From an uncultured Anaerolineae bacterium (GTDB lineage Bacteria > Chloroflexota > Anaerolineae > Anaerolineales > UBA4823), in contig CAKZNJ010000442.1 in the NCBI GenBank assembly GCA_937129505.1, positions 1 through 6,021 on the forward strand: a DNA stretch of 6,021 nucleotides, given 5' to 3'. Of the stretch, positions 5,462 through 6,021 are shown in pieces (the stretch's first letter is position 1; each line of letters opens with the position of its first letter). Both the position numbers and the translations under genes were made by a program. The notes under the pieces are model-generated. The model was not told the origin of the DNA and did not search any database. It worked only from the letters and a program-made list of their open reading frames with translations.

Positions 5462-6021
5462 ATGACAAAAATCGAAAAGGTTCTGTGGCTTGCTATACTT
5501 ATCGCTGCTGTCAGCCTCAAAGCATGGTTGGTAATCTTTGACCGCTTACCTTTTAATGCCGATGAAGCAATTGTAGCATTAATGGCGCGTCATATTCTCC
5601 TGCGGAGCGAGCGTCCAATATTTTTTTATGGCCAAGCGTATATGGGGAGTCTGGATGCTTTTTTGGTGGCGATGGGCTTTGCCTTGTTTGGCTTTCACGT
5701 TTGGGTTATTCGTGGGGTTCAAATCATTCTTTATTTGCTGGTCCTTCTCACTTCGATTAGGATTGCCCAAACCATCTCTTTGTCATTAAACAAAGGATTC
5801 TATACAGGCGCCTTATTAGCCATTCCGACCGTAAATGTCACGTTGTACACTACCGTTAGCCTCGGGGGGTATGGCGAGGCCTTGTTGATCGGAAACCTAA
5901 TTCTATTACGTGGTCTTGAGGTTATGCGCTCTCTGGAAAGAGACTCTTTTCCATCAGTGTACCGGTTTGGGGAATTGGGTTTTTGGATGGGTTTAGGGTT
6001 TTGGGTGAATGGGCTTACGGG
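5462..6021 (+). CDS. GT-C type membrane glycosyltransferase-like protein (3' end cut by window)
   Basis: Open frame of 186 residues running off the right edge. The N-terminus has a charged MTKIEK, a hydrophobic helix (about 7-26), then LPFNADEAIVALMARHILL (29-47). D34-E35 is placed like the HPDE pair of the divergent neighbour and fits the GT-C first-loop acidic motif. RPIFFYGQAYMGSLDAFLVA (51-70) follows, and hydrophobic stretches at about 66-80, 85-105, 114-130 and 136-150 indicate a polytopic protein. This region resembles large membrane glycosyltransferase-like proteins I associate with Chloroflexota. ATG at 5462 is the first ATG after the upstream in-frame TAA at 5375-5377. No clear Shine-Dalgarno sequence precedes it, so initiation may be leaderless or weak. 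Donor and acceptor are unknown. The missing C-terminus prevents a finer family call. Confidence 0.72.
   Translation, partial: MTKIEKVLWLAILIAAVSLKAWLVIFDRLPFNADEAIVALMARHILLRSERPIFFYGQAYMGSLDAFLVAMGFALFGFHVWVIRGVQIILYLLVLLTSIRIAQTISLSLNKGFYTGALLAIPTVNVTLYTTVSLGGYGEALLIGNLILLRGLEVMRSLERDSFPSVYRFGELGFWMGLGFWVNGLT

Overview
The window looks like a chromosomal stretch of an anaerobic bacterium of moderate GC content. The best guess is Chloroflexota, class Anaerolineae, or a similar lineage. This rests on a tungsten-type aldehyde oxidoreductase plus GT-C membrane glycosyltransferases with 'NADEA' and 'HPDEQ' first loops of a style I associate with that group; it is an inference, not a measurement. 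Five protein genes are visible, two of them cut by the window edges. There are no RNA genes, insertion sequences, CRISPR arrays or prophage genes that I can see.

Left half (1-3975): a divergent gene cluster. On the minus strand, a GntR/UTRA-family regulator (1084-1827) is followed after 14 nt by a sphingosine-1-phosphate-lyase-like PLP enzyme (1-1069, 3' end missing). On the plus strand, a complete aldehyde:ferredoxin oxidoreductase family gene (2038-3903) ends at a clear rho-independent terminator (3934-3975). The 210-bp divergent region holds a perfect 11-bp inverted repeat with a 4-nt centre (1844-1869). It overlaps the -10 box of a good sigma70-type promoter for the regulator and lyase, so it is the obvious candidate operator.

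The genes make chemical sense together. Sphingosine-1-phosphate lyases release a long-chain aldehyde and phosphoethanolamine, and AOR-family enzymes oxidise aldehydes to acids while reducing ferredoxin. The hypothesis is a small regulated module for anaerobic breakdown of sphingoid-base phosphates (or a related phosphorylated amino alcohol), with AOR in the aldehyde-clearing role that NAD-dependent aldehyde dehydrogenases fill in eukaryotes. The window supports the families and the gene arrangement; the substrate and the coupling are inferred.

Right half (4032-6021): two divergently transcribed GT-C-type polytopic membrane proteins, probably lipid-linked-sugar glycosyltransferases of the PMT/ArnT type. 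One is complete (4032-5327, minus, TTG start) and one is cut by the right edge (5462-6021, plus). A 134-bp gap with a 15-nt palindrome separates them. They appear functionally unrelated to the left half.
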